Positions 1 through 7,599 of a DNA stretch of 64,000 nucleotides are shown one piece after another. The position numbers and the translations under genes were made by a program. Location of the stretch: NCBI RefSeq assembly GCF_040448675.1, contig NZ_CP159289.1:7220079-7284078 (forward strand), read 5' to 3'. The notes beneath the pieces were generated by a model. It saw only the letters and a list, made by a program, of their open reading frames with translations, was not told the DNA's origin and did not search any database. The stretch's first letter is position 1; each line of letters starts with the position of its first letter. The stretch is from Dyadobacter sp. 676. Lineage in GTDB: Bacteria > Bacteroidota > Bacteroidia > Cytophagales > Spirosomataceae.

Positions 1-1
1 A

Positions 2-307
2 AAAGAATCTATTGTCTACCCGTACACGTTTGAAGATTCGCTTGTTCTTGAAAACCGAGGGTTATTTCAAGGTCTCGAAAAGGGTACCGGTCTGTTGAGA
101 AAAATGTGTGCTGCTGCCAAAGAAACAGATTTTGAAAAGTCAGCCCAGTTGATGTATAAGGAAATAACTGAGAAGGGTGCTAAAAAGGCAGAATTCGCCC
201 TTGAGTTATTCTATTTTCAAGACCCAAACATCTTAAAAACACCCCTATATATCGAAGAAGGATTGAATTGGCTGGAAGGCAAACTAGCCGCTGGGAAACC
301 CCTTTAA
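2..307 (+). CDS. OLD-family (GajA-like) nuclease, C-terminal end only
   Basis: The open frame enters from the left edge and stops at 307, giving about 101 residues. It begins with a YPYTFEDSLVLEN stretch, which resembles the end of the TOPRIM domain of OLD-family ATP-dependent nucleases, where an acidic F-E-D segment precedes the C-terminal helices. The ATPase half lies outside the window. A UvrD-like helicase starts 29 bases downstream on the same strand. This is the gene pair of Gabija defence (GajA nuclease, GajB helicase) and of class 2 OLD nuclease operons. GajA nicks DNA and is released from inhibition when nucleotides are depleted. The assignment rests on this short tail plus the neighbour. 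Confidence 0.6.
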   Translation, partial: KESIVYPYTFEDSLVLENRGLFQGLEKGTGLLRKMCAAAKETDFEKSAQLMYKEITEKGAKKAEFALELFYFQDPNILKTPLYIEEGLNWLEGKLAAGKPL

Positions 308-336
308 CTCACGGAAAAATTTAGCCGAATCTAACT

Positions 337-2244
337 ATGGTACAGGTTGCACCCAACAGCATCGATGATACGGTTGATGATGTAATATACGACTGTCTGA
401 CACCATCGGCTCCTAAAAGCTTTTTTCTGTTTGCGGGAGCCGGATCTGGGAAAACAAGGTCGCTAGTTAACGTTCTAACAAAATTCAAACTTAACCACGG
501 CAACAGATTTCGTCTGTTGAGAAAGAAAGTTGCAATCATAACTTACACAAATGCTGCTGCTGACGAAATCACTCATCGACTAGATCATGATGACATATTT
601 GTTGTCAGCACTATCCATAGCTTTTCCTGGGAACTGGTTAAAAACTTTACGCATGATATACGCTATTGGCTCAAATTCAATCTCAGCGAGGAAATCAAGA
701 TTCTTGAGGAGGAGCAATCAAAAAGCCGAAATCTCAACAACAAGACCTCCATTGCTCGAGCCCTCAGGATCGATTCTAAAAAGAAACGACTAGTGCATCT
801 TGATAACGTAGTGAGGTTCACCTACAACCCCAATGGAGACAATATTACAAAGGACTCTATAAACCATGCTGAGGTAATCAGTATGACGGCAAGCTTTATT
901 CAGAGTAAGCCGCTGATGCAAGACATATTGACATGTAAATTTCCAATAATCTTTGTCGATGAAAGTCAAGATACAAAGAAGGAACTAGTAGATGCGCTGT
1001 TTACATTACAACACGCTAAGAGAGATTGCCTTACACTCGGATTGTTTGGGGATACCATGCAGCGAATCTACTCCGATGGGAAGGAGAACTTAGGCACTGA
1101 ACTTCCTGCCGACTGGCTTCAACCAGCAAAGAAGATGAATCATCGGTCAAGTAAGCGTATTATCAATTTAATCAATGACATTAGAAAGAATGTTGACGAT
1201 CAGAAACAGATACCAAGGACCGAGCAAAGAGACGGATATGTTAGATTTTTTATTGCGAAGCGAGGTAGCGATAAATCCGCGATCGAAGAAAATGTGTGCT
1301 CGGAAATGGCGTCGGTGACTGCAGACCAGCTTTGGACGACCGATACTATTGATACAAAGTTCTTAATTCTGGAACACCACATGGCGGCGAATCGCCTATC
1401 TTTCATGGAATTCTTTGAACCACTCTACAGAGTCGACAGGTTTAAAACTGGATTAATTGACGGTAGTTTATCGAGTATAAGCTTGTTCACTAAAATCATA
1501 CTTCCTCTGTATGACGCACATAAACGTGGCGATCAGTTTTCAATAGCAAGGATTGTGAAAGCAAATGCGCCTTCTCTAACGCGAGAGGCCTTGCTAGCAA
1601 GTGTGAATCAAGTCGACGAGATAGATATGATGGGTAAGAAAGTGCGAAATTTGTTGGACTTGTGGGAAGGAGGCAGAGATCCGAAATTGATTGAAATCGC
1701 CAAAGAAGTTTATAACTCATCCTTGTTTCAAATCTCGGATAATCTTTCTTTGGTTATATCGAAGGAAGCAAGAGTAAACGCATTAGCAAAGGAAAAATTA
1801 CACGATGCGGCGGACGACGAGGAGGAAGAAGTAGATGATGATCTGTTAGTCGCGTTGGGAAACGCACTACAGGCCCCATTTTCATGTATCATAAATTATC
1901 ATAAATACATTTCCGAAAAGTCGAAGTTTGGAACACATCAAGGTGTCAAGGGATTAGAGTACCCTCGCGTCATGGTAATAATTGATGACGACGAGGCCAG
2001 AGGGTTTATGTTCAGCTACGACAAATTGTTCGGAACAAAAGATCTTAGCGAAACAGACAAGAAAAATTTAGAAGATCGTAAAGAAAGCGGTATCGACCGG
2101 ACAAGAAGGCTCTTTTACGTTGCCTGCAGCCGCGCCAAAGAGAGCCTCGCTATCGTCGCCTATTCAGATAACCCTGAAATGCTAAAAAGCAATATATTGA
2201 AATTCGGCTGGTTTCACGCGGGTGAGGTTTCAGTTATGGAATAA
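337..2244 (+). CDS. UvrD/Rep-type helicase, GajB-like partner of OLD nuclease
   Basis: 635-residue superfamily 1 helicase. Motif I (Walker A) is FAGAGSGKT at residues 32-40. Motif Ia is TYTNAAADEI. Motif II is DESQDT near residue 207, and motif III is GLFGDTMQRIY near 235. The C-terminal RecA domain carries THQGVKGLEYPRV near 530 (motif V) and YVACSRAKESL near 600 (motif VI). An acidic run lies near residue 490. It follows the OLD-like nuclease by 29 bases, so it is probably co-transcribed and acts with it. In Gabija, GajB senses DNA ends and uses ATP, which activates GajA. A stand-alone UvrD role is less likely given the neighbour. No start closer to the upstream gene is needed. Confidence 0.85.
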   Translation: MVQVAPNSIDDTVDDVIYDCLTPSAPKSFFLFAGAGSGKTRSLVNVLTKFKLNHGNRFRLLRKKVAIITYTNAAADEITHRLDHDDIFVVSTIHSFSWELVKNFTHDIRYWLKFNLSEEIKILEEEQSKSRNLNNKTSIARALRIDSKKKRLVHLDNVVRFTYNPNGDNITKDSINHAEVISMTASFIQSKPLMQDILTCKFPIIFVDESQDTKKELVDALFTLQHAKRDCLTLGLFGDTMQRIYSDGKENLGTELPADWLQPAKKMNHRSSKRIINLINDIRKNVDDQKQIPRTEQRDGYVRFFIAKRGSDKSAIEENVCSEMASVTADQLWTTDTIDTKFLILEHHMAANRLSFMEFFEPLYRVDRFKTGLIDGSLSSISLFTKIILPLYDAHKRGDQFSIARIVKANAPSLTREALLASVNQVDEIDMMGKKVRNLLDLWEGGRDPKLIEIAKEVYNSSLFQISDNLSLVISKEARVNALAKEKLHDAADDEEEEVDDDLLVALGNALQAPFSCIINYHKYISEKSKFGTHQGVKGLEYPRVMVIIDDDEARGFMFSYDKLFGTKDLSETDKKNLEDRKESGIDRTRRLFYVACSRAKESLAIVAYSDNPEMLKSNILKFGWFHAGEVSVME

Positions 2245-2367
2245 ATTATGGGTCTGCCCTTCACGCTCGTTAAAATGAAATAGTAGTGCTTTGTCATAGT
2301 CGGCCATACGGCAGTCCTCGGAACGCAGCAATAGATTACAACCGAACATGTGATGCCTACATTCGTT

Positions 2368-2707
2368 TTACTTGGCCCGAAGGCTAACTATTCTTTCTGA
2401 ATCAGCCATTAAAAATCGTTCCAAACAGGCCAAACCGGTTTGCCAACAAGGATCTTTCGGTTGCAGTCGTGAAAACATAGTCGCTTTACGCTGCGCATTA
2501 ATATTTATCACCGTCGGTCTGTACCAAGATCAGGAGCCTGATGCCCACGTTCTTCCTCAGCACACGGGCAAACCGGACGGTCAGGTACCTTGGATTGTCG
2601 TACACACCGACGCATTCCAACAAATTGTGTTCGCGGCTGAAGGCCAATATGAAGTCTGCAAATTGCCTGACCTGGATGTCAGCCCGACTAGCCATTATGC
2701 GTCTCAA
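2368..2707 (-). pseudogene. Unrecognised decayed gene
   Basis: Two overlapping minus-strand frames read like one broken protein. The first runs from an ATG at 2707 to about 2520 and looks protein-like (for example VYDNPRYLTVRFARVL). It then stops, and a second frame continues from about 2520 to a stop at 2368. I do not recognise the family; a transposase tail is one possibility. It sits between the helicase gene and an IS66 remnant, a typical place for debris. Confidence 0.25.
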
Positions 2708-2846
2708 GCATGACTTTTCGTGCCAATAAGATTATTGATGGTGATGGCAGCTCATTCTACTTCGCCAGAGCAACGTATCCGGCCTATCAAGTGCATATTT
2801 TTTAGCAGCGGCCGCCTGATTACTTTTGGCAAAAACATAACGCATT

Positions 2847-3125
2847 ATGGATCAGTCAGAAGAAATGTTCAAATTAGTGAGACAATGGCGTAAAAGTGGC
2901 CTGAGCCAAAGTGAATTCTGCAAGTTGCACGGCATGACAGTAGCTAAATTTGGCTATTGGGTCGGAAAGGAAAAGTTGGTTGAAAAAGCGACGGGTTTTG
3001 TTCGTATATCCGCCCAGCGTTCGGCCATGGACAATGCTTATGAAGTCATTTATCCAAATGGCGTGCAGGTAAATTATCAGGGCGGTGATCTGACGGTGCT
3101 CTCTGAGTTGATCCGGCTTTACTAA
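2847..3125 (+). CDS. tnpA: IS66 TnpA-like accessory protein (left copy)
   Basis: 92-residue small basic protein with an N-terminal helix-turn-helix (WRKSGLSQSEFCKLHGM, residues 14-30), typical of the first gene of IS66 elements. It is identical in protein sequence to the copy at 5685-5963. Its stop overlaps the tnpB start, the usual translational coupling in this family. It is intact, but its element lacks a functional tnpC, so it could act only in trans. Confidence 0.85.
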   Translation: MDQSEEMFKLVRQWRKSGLSQSEFCKLHGMTVAKFGYWVGKEKLVEKATGFVRISAQRSAMDNAYEVIYPNGVQVNYQGGDLTVLSELIRLY

Positions 3126-3469
3126 TGTTTAGTCTGGGTTCATCCCACCAATATTATCTGTACCGAGGCGATTGCGATATGCGTAAAGGTTTTGATGGAC
3201 TCTGTGGCCTGGTGGATTCCGAGTTAGGTAGAGTGGCCACCAGTGGCGAAGTTTTTATCTTTCTTAACCGAAGACGGACCCATCTTAAAATGCTGCATTG
3301 GGAGCCGGGAGGCTTTGTACTTTATTATAAAAGACTGGAAAGTGGCACCTTTCCCTCCCCTAAAAAACAGGCAACCGGAAGTATTTCTTGGAGCGAACTG
3401 GTGCTGATGATCGAAGGAATCCAGGTACTGAAAAGCAGTCGTAGAAAGCGTTTTATTTTACAGCAATAA
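3125..3469 (+). CDS. tnpB: IS66 TnpB (left copy)
   Basis: 114-residue IS66 ORF2/TnpB protein with the family signature RGDCDMRKGFDGLCGLV at residues 15-31 and FLNRRRTHLKMLHWE in the middle. TnpB is required for IS66 transposition, though its biochemical role is unclear. It is identical to the copy at 5341-5685. Confidence 0.88.
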   Translation: MFSLGSSHQYYLYRGDCDMRKGFDGLCGLVDSELGRVATSGEVFIFLNRRRTHLKMLHWEPGGFVLYYKRLESGTFPSPKKQATGSISWSELVLMIEGIQVLKSSRRKRFILQQ

Positions 3470-3513
3470 GTGCTTTTGCTAGCTTTAAAGGCTGTTTTTC
3501 CGTACTTTTAAGT

Positions 3514-3771
3514 ATGCAAAATGCCCCGCTGGAAACGCTGGATAAAGACCAATTGCTCGCTCTTTTAAAAGAACGGGATCAGCAGATATCGGGTTTAACC
3601 CAGCAGAACGCATACCTGGAATCTCAGGTAGAGATGTACAAACGGATGCAGTTCGGTCAAAAGCGTGAACGCTTTGAAGGAGATCCGGCCCAGATTGCGC
3701 TTCCCTTTGAAGCTCCTAGCGAACAGGCTGCTGCACAAGAAGAAATTCTGCATGAAAAAATCAGCTACATC
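3514..3771 (+). pseudogene. tnpC: IS66 transposase TnpC, 5' fragment
   Basis: Only the N-terminal 86 residues of the 502-residue transposase remain (coiled-coil region and FGQKRERFEGD). The reading frame then runs through the terminal repeat of the neighbouring inverted copy for 15 unrelated residues and stops at 3819. The DDE catalytic core is absent, so no active transposase can be made from this copy. Confidence 0.9.
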
Positions 3772-3787
3772 GTATCCGGCCTATCAA

Positions 3788-5296
3788 CTACGTATTTGTT
3801 AATTGGTGAACCTTGTTAAAGTGTTGCGGATACAGGTCAGTGATGTTTTTATGATTGATTGTGGAGATGTTTAGTAGAGTGTTTTTTAGCCAATTGTAGG
3901 GATTGACGTTGTGTTTTTTGCAGATAGCAAAGAAGGAGTAGATCATAGCAGCCCGCTGTGCTGCTTCGTGTGAGCCAGCGAATAAATAGTTTTTCCGGCC
4001 CAGGGCCAACGGGCGTATAGAATTTTCAATTTGATTATTATCGATCAACAGATTTCCGTCGTATAAGTAGGCACTGAGTGCATCCCAACGGCCGTAACTG
4101 TACTGCATCGCCTTTCCGATCTGGCTTTTTGGGAGCGTACTTTTAATTTGTTCGAAGATCCATTTGCCCAGCTCGTTGATAACTGGAAGGGATTCTGTTA
4201 GCCGCAGCTCTTTGATTTCAACAGCATCCAGCATCAGTTGGCGGGCTTTCCGCTCCACAGCGTACAGTTGCTGGATCATCGATAGTGCTTTTTGCGCCCT
4301 GGTTTTGTCGTTGTCCAGGGCCCGTTCAAATTCCCGACGCGCATGCGCCCAGCAAGCAAGATGGATAACATCTTTCCGCTTCCCATGCTTTTCATAAACT
4401 GCGTAGCCGTCCGTCTGTAGATAGCCCTTAAAGCTTTCCAACATCGTCTTCGCTCCTGCTGAGCCTCTTGTCGGTTGGTAATCAAAGAGAACGACATCAT
4501 CCAAAGGGCTGTGGTAGACCCAATAGTATCCCTGATGGCAAGCGCCTTTCTTGTCAGTTTCCAGTACTTTAATCGGACTTTCATCCACCTGCCAATAGCC
4601 CTTCGATTTCATATCAAAGACCAGTTGCTCATAAAGCGGTTCCAGCTTGATCAGCGCTTCTTTGGTCCATCCTTCAAGTGTTGAAGATGCGATCTGGATA
4701 TTTTCCCTGGCAAAACGCTGCTTCTGCCGGTAAAGTGGAAGGTGGTCTTGGTATTTATCGGTTAAAATGCTAGCCAGCAGTCCCGCAGATGGTATTCCTT
4801 TGTCGATGACCCGCTCGGGAAGTTGACCGATTCTGACCCCTTCACCATTTTTGGGTGCATATTTATAGCGTATATATCTTTTGATCAAAAAGCGTGCGGG
4901 TTCGTAATCCAGCTCTTCAGTAACTTCCTTGCCGATACATACCATTTCAGAAAGATCACCGGCAGGATAAATCTCGATCTCTTCGACGGGTAAATGAGAA
5001 GGCAGTGCTGCACGGCCCTTATGGTTTGGCCTTTTACGGATGTAGCTGATTTTTTCATGCAGAATTTCTTCTTGTGCAGCAGCCTGTTCGCTAGGAGCTT
5101 CAAAGGGAAGCGCAATCTGGGCCGGATCTCCTTCAAAGCGTTCACGCTTTTGACCGAACTGCATCCGTTTGTACATCTCTACCTGAGATTCCAGGTATGC
5201 GTTCTGCTGGGTTAAACCCGATATCTGCTGATCCCGTTCTTTTAAAAGAGCGAGCAATTGGTCTTTATCCAGCGTTTCCAGCGGGGCATTTTGCAT
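3788..5296 (-). CDS. tnpC: IS66 transposase TnpC
   Basis: 502-residue DDE transposase. Domains in order are an N-terminal coiled coil (residues 8-50), a DNA-binding/zinc-finger-like region (SEMVCIGKEVTEELDYEP near 115), the IS66 catalytic core beginning YWQVDESPIKVL near 235, and the C-terminal signature NNQIENSIRPLALGRKNYLF near 420 that carries the catalytic Glu. The conserved YSFFAICKKHNVNPYNWL tail is also present. Length is normal for the family, so this copy is likely active and could mobilise the truncated copy's ends in trans. Confidence 0.93.
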   Translation of the reverse strand: MQNAPLETLDKDQLLALLKERDQQISGLTQQNAYLESQVEMYKRMQFGQKRERFEGDPAQIALPFEAPSEQAAAQEEILHEKISYIRKRPNHKGRAALPSHLPVEEIEIYPAGDLSEMVCIGKEVTEELDYEPARFLIKRYIRYKYAPKNGEGVRIGQLPERVIDKGIPSAGLLASILTDKYQDHLPLYRQKQRFARENIQIASSTLEGWTKEALIKLEPLYEQLVFDMKSKGYWQVDESPIKVLETDKKGACHQGYYWVYHSPLDDVVLFDYQPTRGSAGAKTMLESFKGYLQTDGYAVYEKHGKRKDVIHLACWAHARREFERALDNDKTRAQKALSMIQQLYAVERKARQLMLDAVEIKELRLTESLPVINELGKWIFEQIKSTLPKSQIGKAMQYSYGRWDALSAYLYDGNLLIDNNQIENSIRPLALGRKNYLFAGSHEAAQRAAMIYSFFAICKKHNVNPYNWLKNTLLNISTINHKNITDLYPQHFNKVHQLTNT

Positions 5297-5340
5297 ACTT
5301 AAAAGTACGGAAAAACAGCCTTTAAAGCTAGCAAAAGCAC

Positions 5341-5685
5341 TTATTGCTGTAAAATAAAACGCTTTCTACGACTGCTTTTCAGTACCTGGATTCCTTCGAT
5401 CATCAGCACCAGTTCGCTCCAAGAAATACTTCCGGTTGCCTGTTTTTTAGGGGAGGGAAAGGTGCCACTTTCCAGTCTTTTATAATAAAGTACAAAGCCT
5501 CCCGGCTCCCAATGCAGCATTTTAAGATGGGTCCGTCTTCGGTTAAGAAAGATAAAAACTTCGCCACTGGTGGCCACTCTACCTAACTCGGAATCCACCA
5601 GGCCACAGAGTCCATCAAAACCTTTACGCATATCGCAATCGCCTCGGTACAGATAATATTGGTGGGATGAACCCAGACTAAACAT
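5341..5685 (-). CDS. tnpB: IS66 TnpB (full copy)
   Basis: 114-residue IS66 ORF2 protein, identical to the left copy. The tnpA stop overlaps its start. Together with TnpA and TnpC it forms the complete three-gene set of this element. Confidence 0.9.
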   Translation of the reverse strand: MFSLGSSHQYYLYRGDCDMRKGFDGLCGLVDSELGRVATSGEVFIFLNRRRTHLKMLHWEPGGFVLYYKRLESGTFPSPKKQATGSISWSELVLMIEGIQVLKSSRRKRFILQQ

Positions 5686-5963
5686 TAGTAAAGCCGGATC
5701 AACTCAGAGAGCACCGTCAGATCACCGCCCTGATAATTTACCTGCACGCCATTTGGATAAATGACTTCATAAGCATTGTCCATGGCCGAACGCTGGGCGG
5801 ATATACGAACAAAACCCGTCGCTTTTTCAACCAACTTTTCCTTTCCGACCCAATAGCCAAATTTAGCTACTGTCATGCCGTGCAACTTGCAGAATTCACT
5901 TTGGCTCAGGCCACTTTTACGCCATTGTCTCACTAATTTGAACATTTCTTCTGACTGATCCAT
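5685..5963 (-). CDS. tnpA: IS66 TnpA-like accessory protein (full copy)
   Basis: 92-residue helix-turn-helix protein, first gene of the complete IS66 copy and identical to the left-copy protein. It begins 72 bases inside the terminal repeat at 6035. Confidence 0.88.
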   Translation of the reverse strand: MDQSEEMFKLVRQWRKSGLSQSEFCKLHGMTVAKFGYWVGKEKLVEKATGFVRISAQRSAMDNAYEVIYPNGVQVNYQGGDLTVLSELIRLY

Positions 5964-6129
5964 AATGCGTTATGTTTTTGCCAAAAGTAATCAGGCGGCC
6001 GCTGCTAAAAAATATGCACTTGATAGGCCGGATACATTTGTTGATGCAAATTAACAAGTTCTTTCTCCAGGTTAAATCATTCAGTGTGCTGTTTCCTAAG
6101 GTGGTTGAAGTATGATTGAAAGTCTTCAA

Positions 6130-6238
6130 TTATTTCTTTGGACAAACACTTGTTCGATACTTGTCATTAAGTGCTTCAATATATGGGTTATCCGTCGGTT
6201 CTCCGCCTGAGCTAAACGTTGACAATATCCGCCTCGCC
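6130..6238 (-). pseudogene. IS3-family transposase fragment (catalytic Glu region)
   Basis: In one minus-strand frame the sequence reads SSGGEPTDNPYIEALNDKYR before a stop at 6130. This matches the conserved DN-x-x-x-E segment of IS3-group integrase cores. A stop at the 5' end and loss of the rest show that it is a relic. It lies between the IS66 element and the peptide-export cluster, so the cluster boundary has been a target for mobile elements. Confidence 0.6.
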
Positions 6239-6247
6239 TAATATCCA

Positions 6248-7594
6248 TTAAAAGTTGCCGGGCCGGAAAGTGGCAAAGAGCCTTTGCAATAAATTTCTAT
6301 CGGAAGTAATAATTTCTGCACTGCCCTTCATTCCATTCCTGAAAGGTAATTGATGGCCATGCTTGGTCACAAGCTTGTTGGGTAGTGTGACGTAGCCCCA
6401 AAAAGCGCTGTCGCTACCAGGAGTGATGGAAAGTTTTGCGAGGGATCCCTCAAGAATACCATATTCTCGAAATGGATAGCCGTCAAGTTTTATTAAGACC
6501 GTTTGCCCCTCGCGCAATTTACCTAGGTTTGGCTGAGGCAACTTGACTAATCCGAGGTACTTACCATGTAAAGGTTCTACCGTCATCAATTCTTGACCTG
6601 CATTTAGAAATTGACGCTCCTGCCATGGCTCTGAAAATGATATTTTCCCATCGACTGGTACAAATATTAAATATTTATTTTTCCAAGTTTGAATAGAACT
6701 TTTCAATGTCTGAATCGATTGATGAAAGCTTAGCTTCTGGCTTCTGACCGTAGCATCGAGTTCGAGAAGCTCTTTTTGTTTGAGTTTTCGGGCTGACTGG
6801 TTTTGTATCTTTGCTGACTTTAAGCTTTTGACCGGCATCTCCCGAGCTAATAATTTTGCTCTTTCCTTCATAAAATCTACACTAGAAATGACTTTATTAT
6901 CATGTAACTTAGATTGTATCCTAAATTCATCTGCCGCGAGCTCCAGATCTTGATTTTGTATTGTTAATTGCTCATTAATCAGCTCGTCCATCTGAGTTAG
7001 GTCATTTTGGTCCTCAATTAACAAATGCCGTTTTTGCGTGTAGTAGCCATCAGCTAAAACCGCCTGTAATTTTAAAAGCTCTTGATGAAAAGTTTGAAAG
7101 TCTAACTGAATTTCGCCCAAGGTGTCAAAAGTACTCAAAACCAAAACATTTAGCTTTTCCCAATCACCTGTCATAATGAGTCGATAAACGTCGTCGATCT
7201 GCTCCTCTAGTCTTAGAATTTGTTTGGGATTTCCAGTACTTTCCGAGTATCCAATAATCTGCCCCCGTTTTACTAACTCTCCATCCGCTACCGATAATTT
7301 TTCTAGCCTTCCTTCTGTTCTAACAACGACCCGTCTGGGAGCATTGGCTGAAGAGAGTAGAAAAGGTGCGGTAATTACATCAGGATAACGGATCCACCAC
7401 ATGGCGGTGAATAGTAATAATATTAATAAGATAAACATCGTATTGCCCCAAAGAATAAGCCAATGCGGGGGGCGTCCCAGGACAGCTTGCATCTTTACCG
7501 AATGTTCGGGCAACCTCTCAATATGATGTTCCTCAAGCTGCCTACTTTGCTCTTCCGATGATGTAAAATCTTTTGGATAAACGATACCATTCAC
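6248..7594 (-). CDS. HlyD-family membrane-fusion protein, cluster 1
   Basis: 448 residues. There is a cytoplasmic N-terminus, one membrane segment at about residues 45-68, a barrel-sandwich half (VVRTEGRLEKLSV near 90), a long helical hairpin at about 150-310, and the second barrel half VPVDGKISFSEPW near 318. This is the periplasmic adaptor that links a peptidase-containing ABC exporter to an outer-membrane channel. It starts 5 bases after the ABC gene and is the last gene of the operon. No TolC gene is in the window, so a housekeeping outer-membrane channel is presumably used. It is paralogous to the gene at 19652-20928. Confidence 0.9.
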   Translation of the reverse strand: MNGIVYPKDFTSSEEQSRQLEEHHIERLPEHSVKMQAVLGRPPHWLILWGNTMFILLILLLFTAMWWIRYPDVITAPFLLSSANAPRRVVVRTEGRLEKLSVADGELVKRGQIIGYSESTGNPKQILRLEEQIDDVYRLIMTGDWEKLNVLVLSTFDTLGEIQLDFQTFHQELLKLQAVLADGYYTQKRHLLIEDQNDLTQMDELINEQLTIQNQDLELAADEFRIQSKLHDNKVISSVDFMKERAKLLAREMPVKSLKSAKIQNQSARKLKQKELLELDATVRSQKLSFHQSIQTLKSSIQTWKNKYLIFVPVDGKISFSEPWQERQFLNAGQELMTVEPLHGKYLGLVKLPQPNLGKLREGQTVLIKLDGYPFREYGILEGSLAKLSITPGSDSAFWGYVTLPNKLVTKHGHQLPFRNGMKGSAEIITSDRNLLQRLFATFRPGNF

Positions 7595-7599
7595 AATTT

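Larger units (their letters stand above)
2775..3771 (+). mobile_element. Truncated IS66-family element, left copy
   Basis: The left terminal repeat begins GTATCCGGCCTATCAA at 2775. The element keeps tnpA, tnpB and the first 86 codons of tnpC, then ends exactly where the inverted full copy starts (3772). Encoded proteins are identical to those of the full copy. The rest of tnpC and the right end are missing, and no 8-bp target duplication is evident. Confidence 0.85.
2775..3771. repeat. Left arm of 997-bp inverted repeat
   Basis: Pairs with 5039-6035 (coordinates of matching bases sum to 8810) around a 1267-bp spacer. The arms are the 5' parts of two oppositely oriented IS66 copies. The encoded proteins are identical across the arms. 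Confidence 0.9.
3772..6035 (-). mobile_element. Complete IS66-family insertion sequence
   Basis: 2264-bp element on the minus strand bounded by inverted ends sharing GTATCCGGCCTATCAA (3772 inwards, and 6035 inwards on the minus strand). It encodes TnpA, TnpB and a full-length TnpC. Flanks (GCTACATC on the left, ATTTGTTG on the right) do not form the 8-bp duplication usual for IS66. This suggests rearrangement after or during insertion. Confidence 0.9.
5039..6035. repeat. Right arm of 997-bp inverted repeat
   Basis: Reverse complement of 2775-3771. Such a long near-perfect palindrome can form a cruciform and recombine to invert the 3772-5038 spacer. Confidence 0.9.

Noticed and set aside
2372..2713. 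113-codon plus-strand gene after the helicase
   Set aside because: Opposite-strand frames look more protein-like; this appears to be their shadow.
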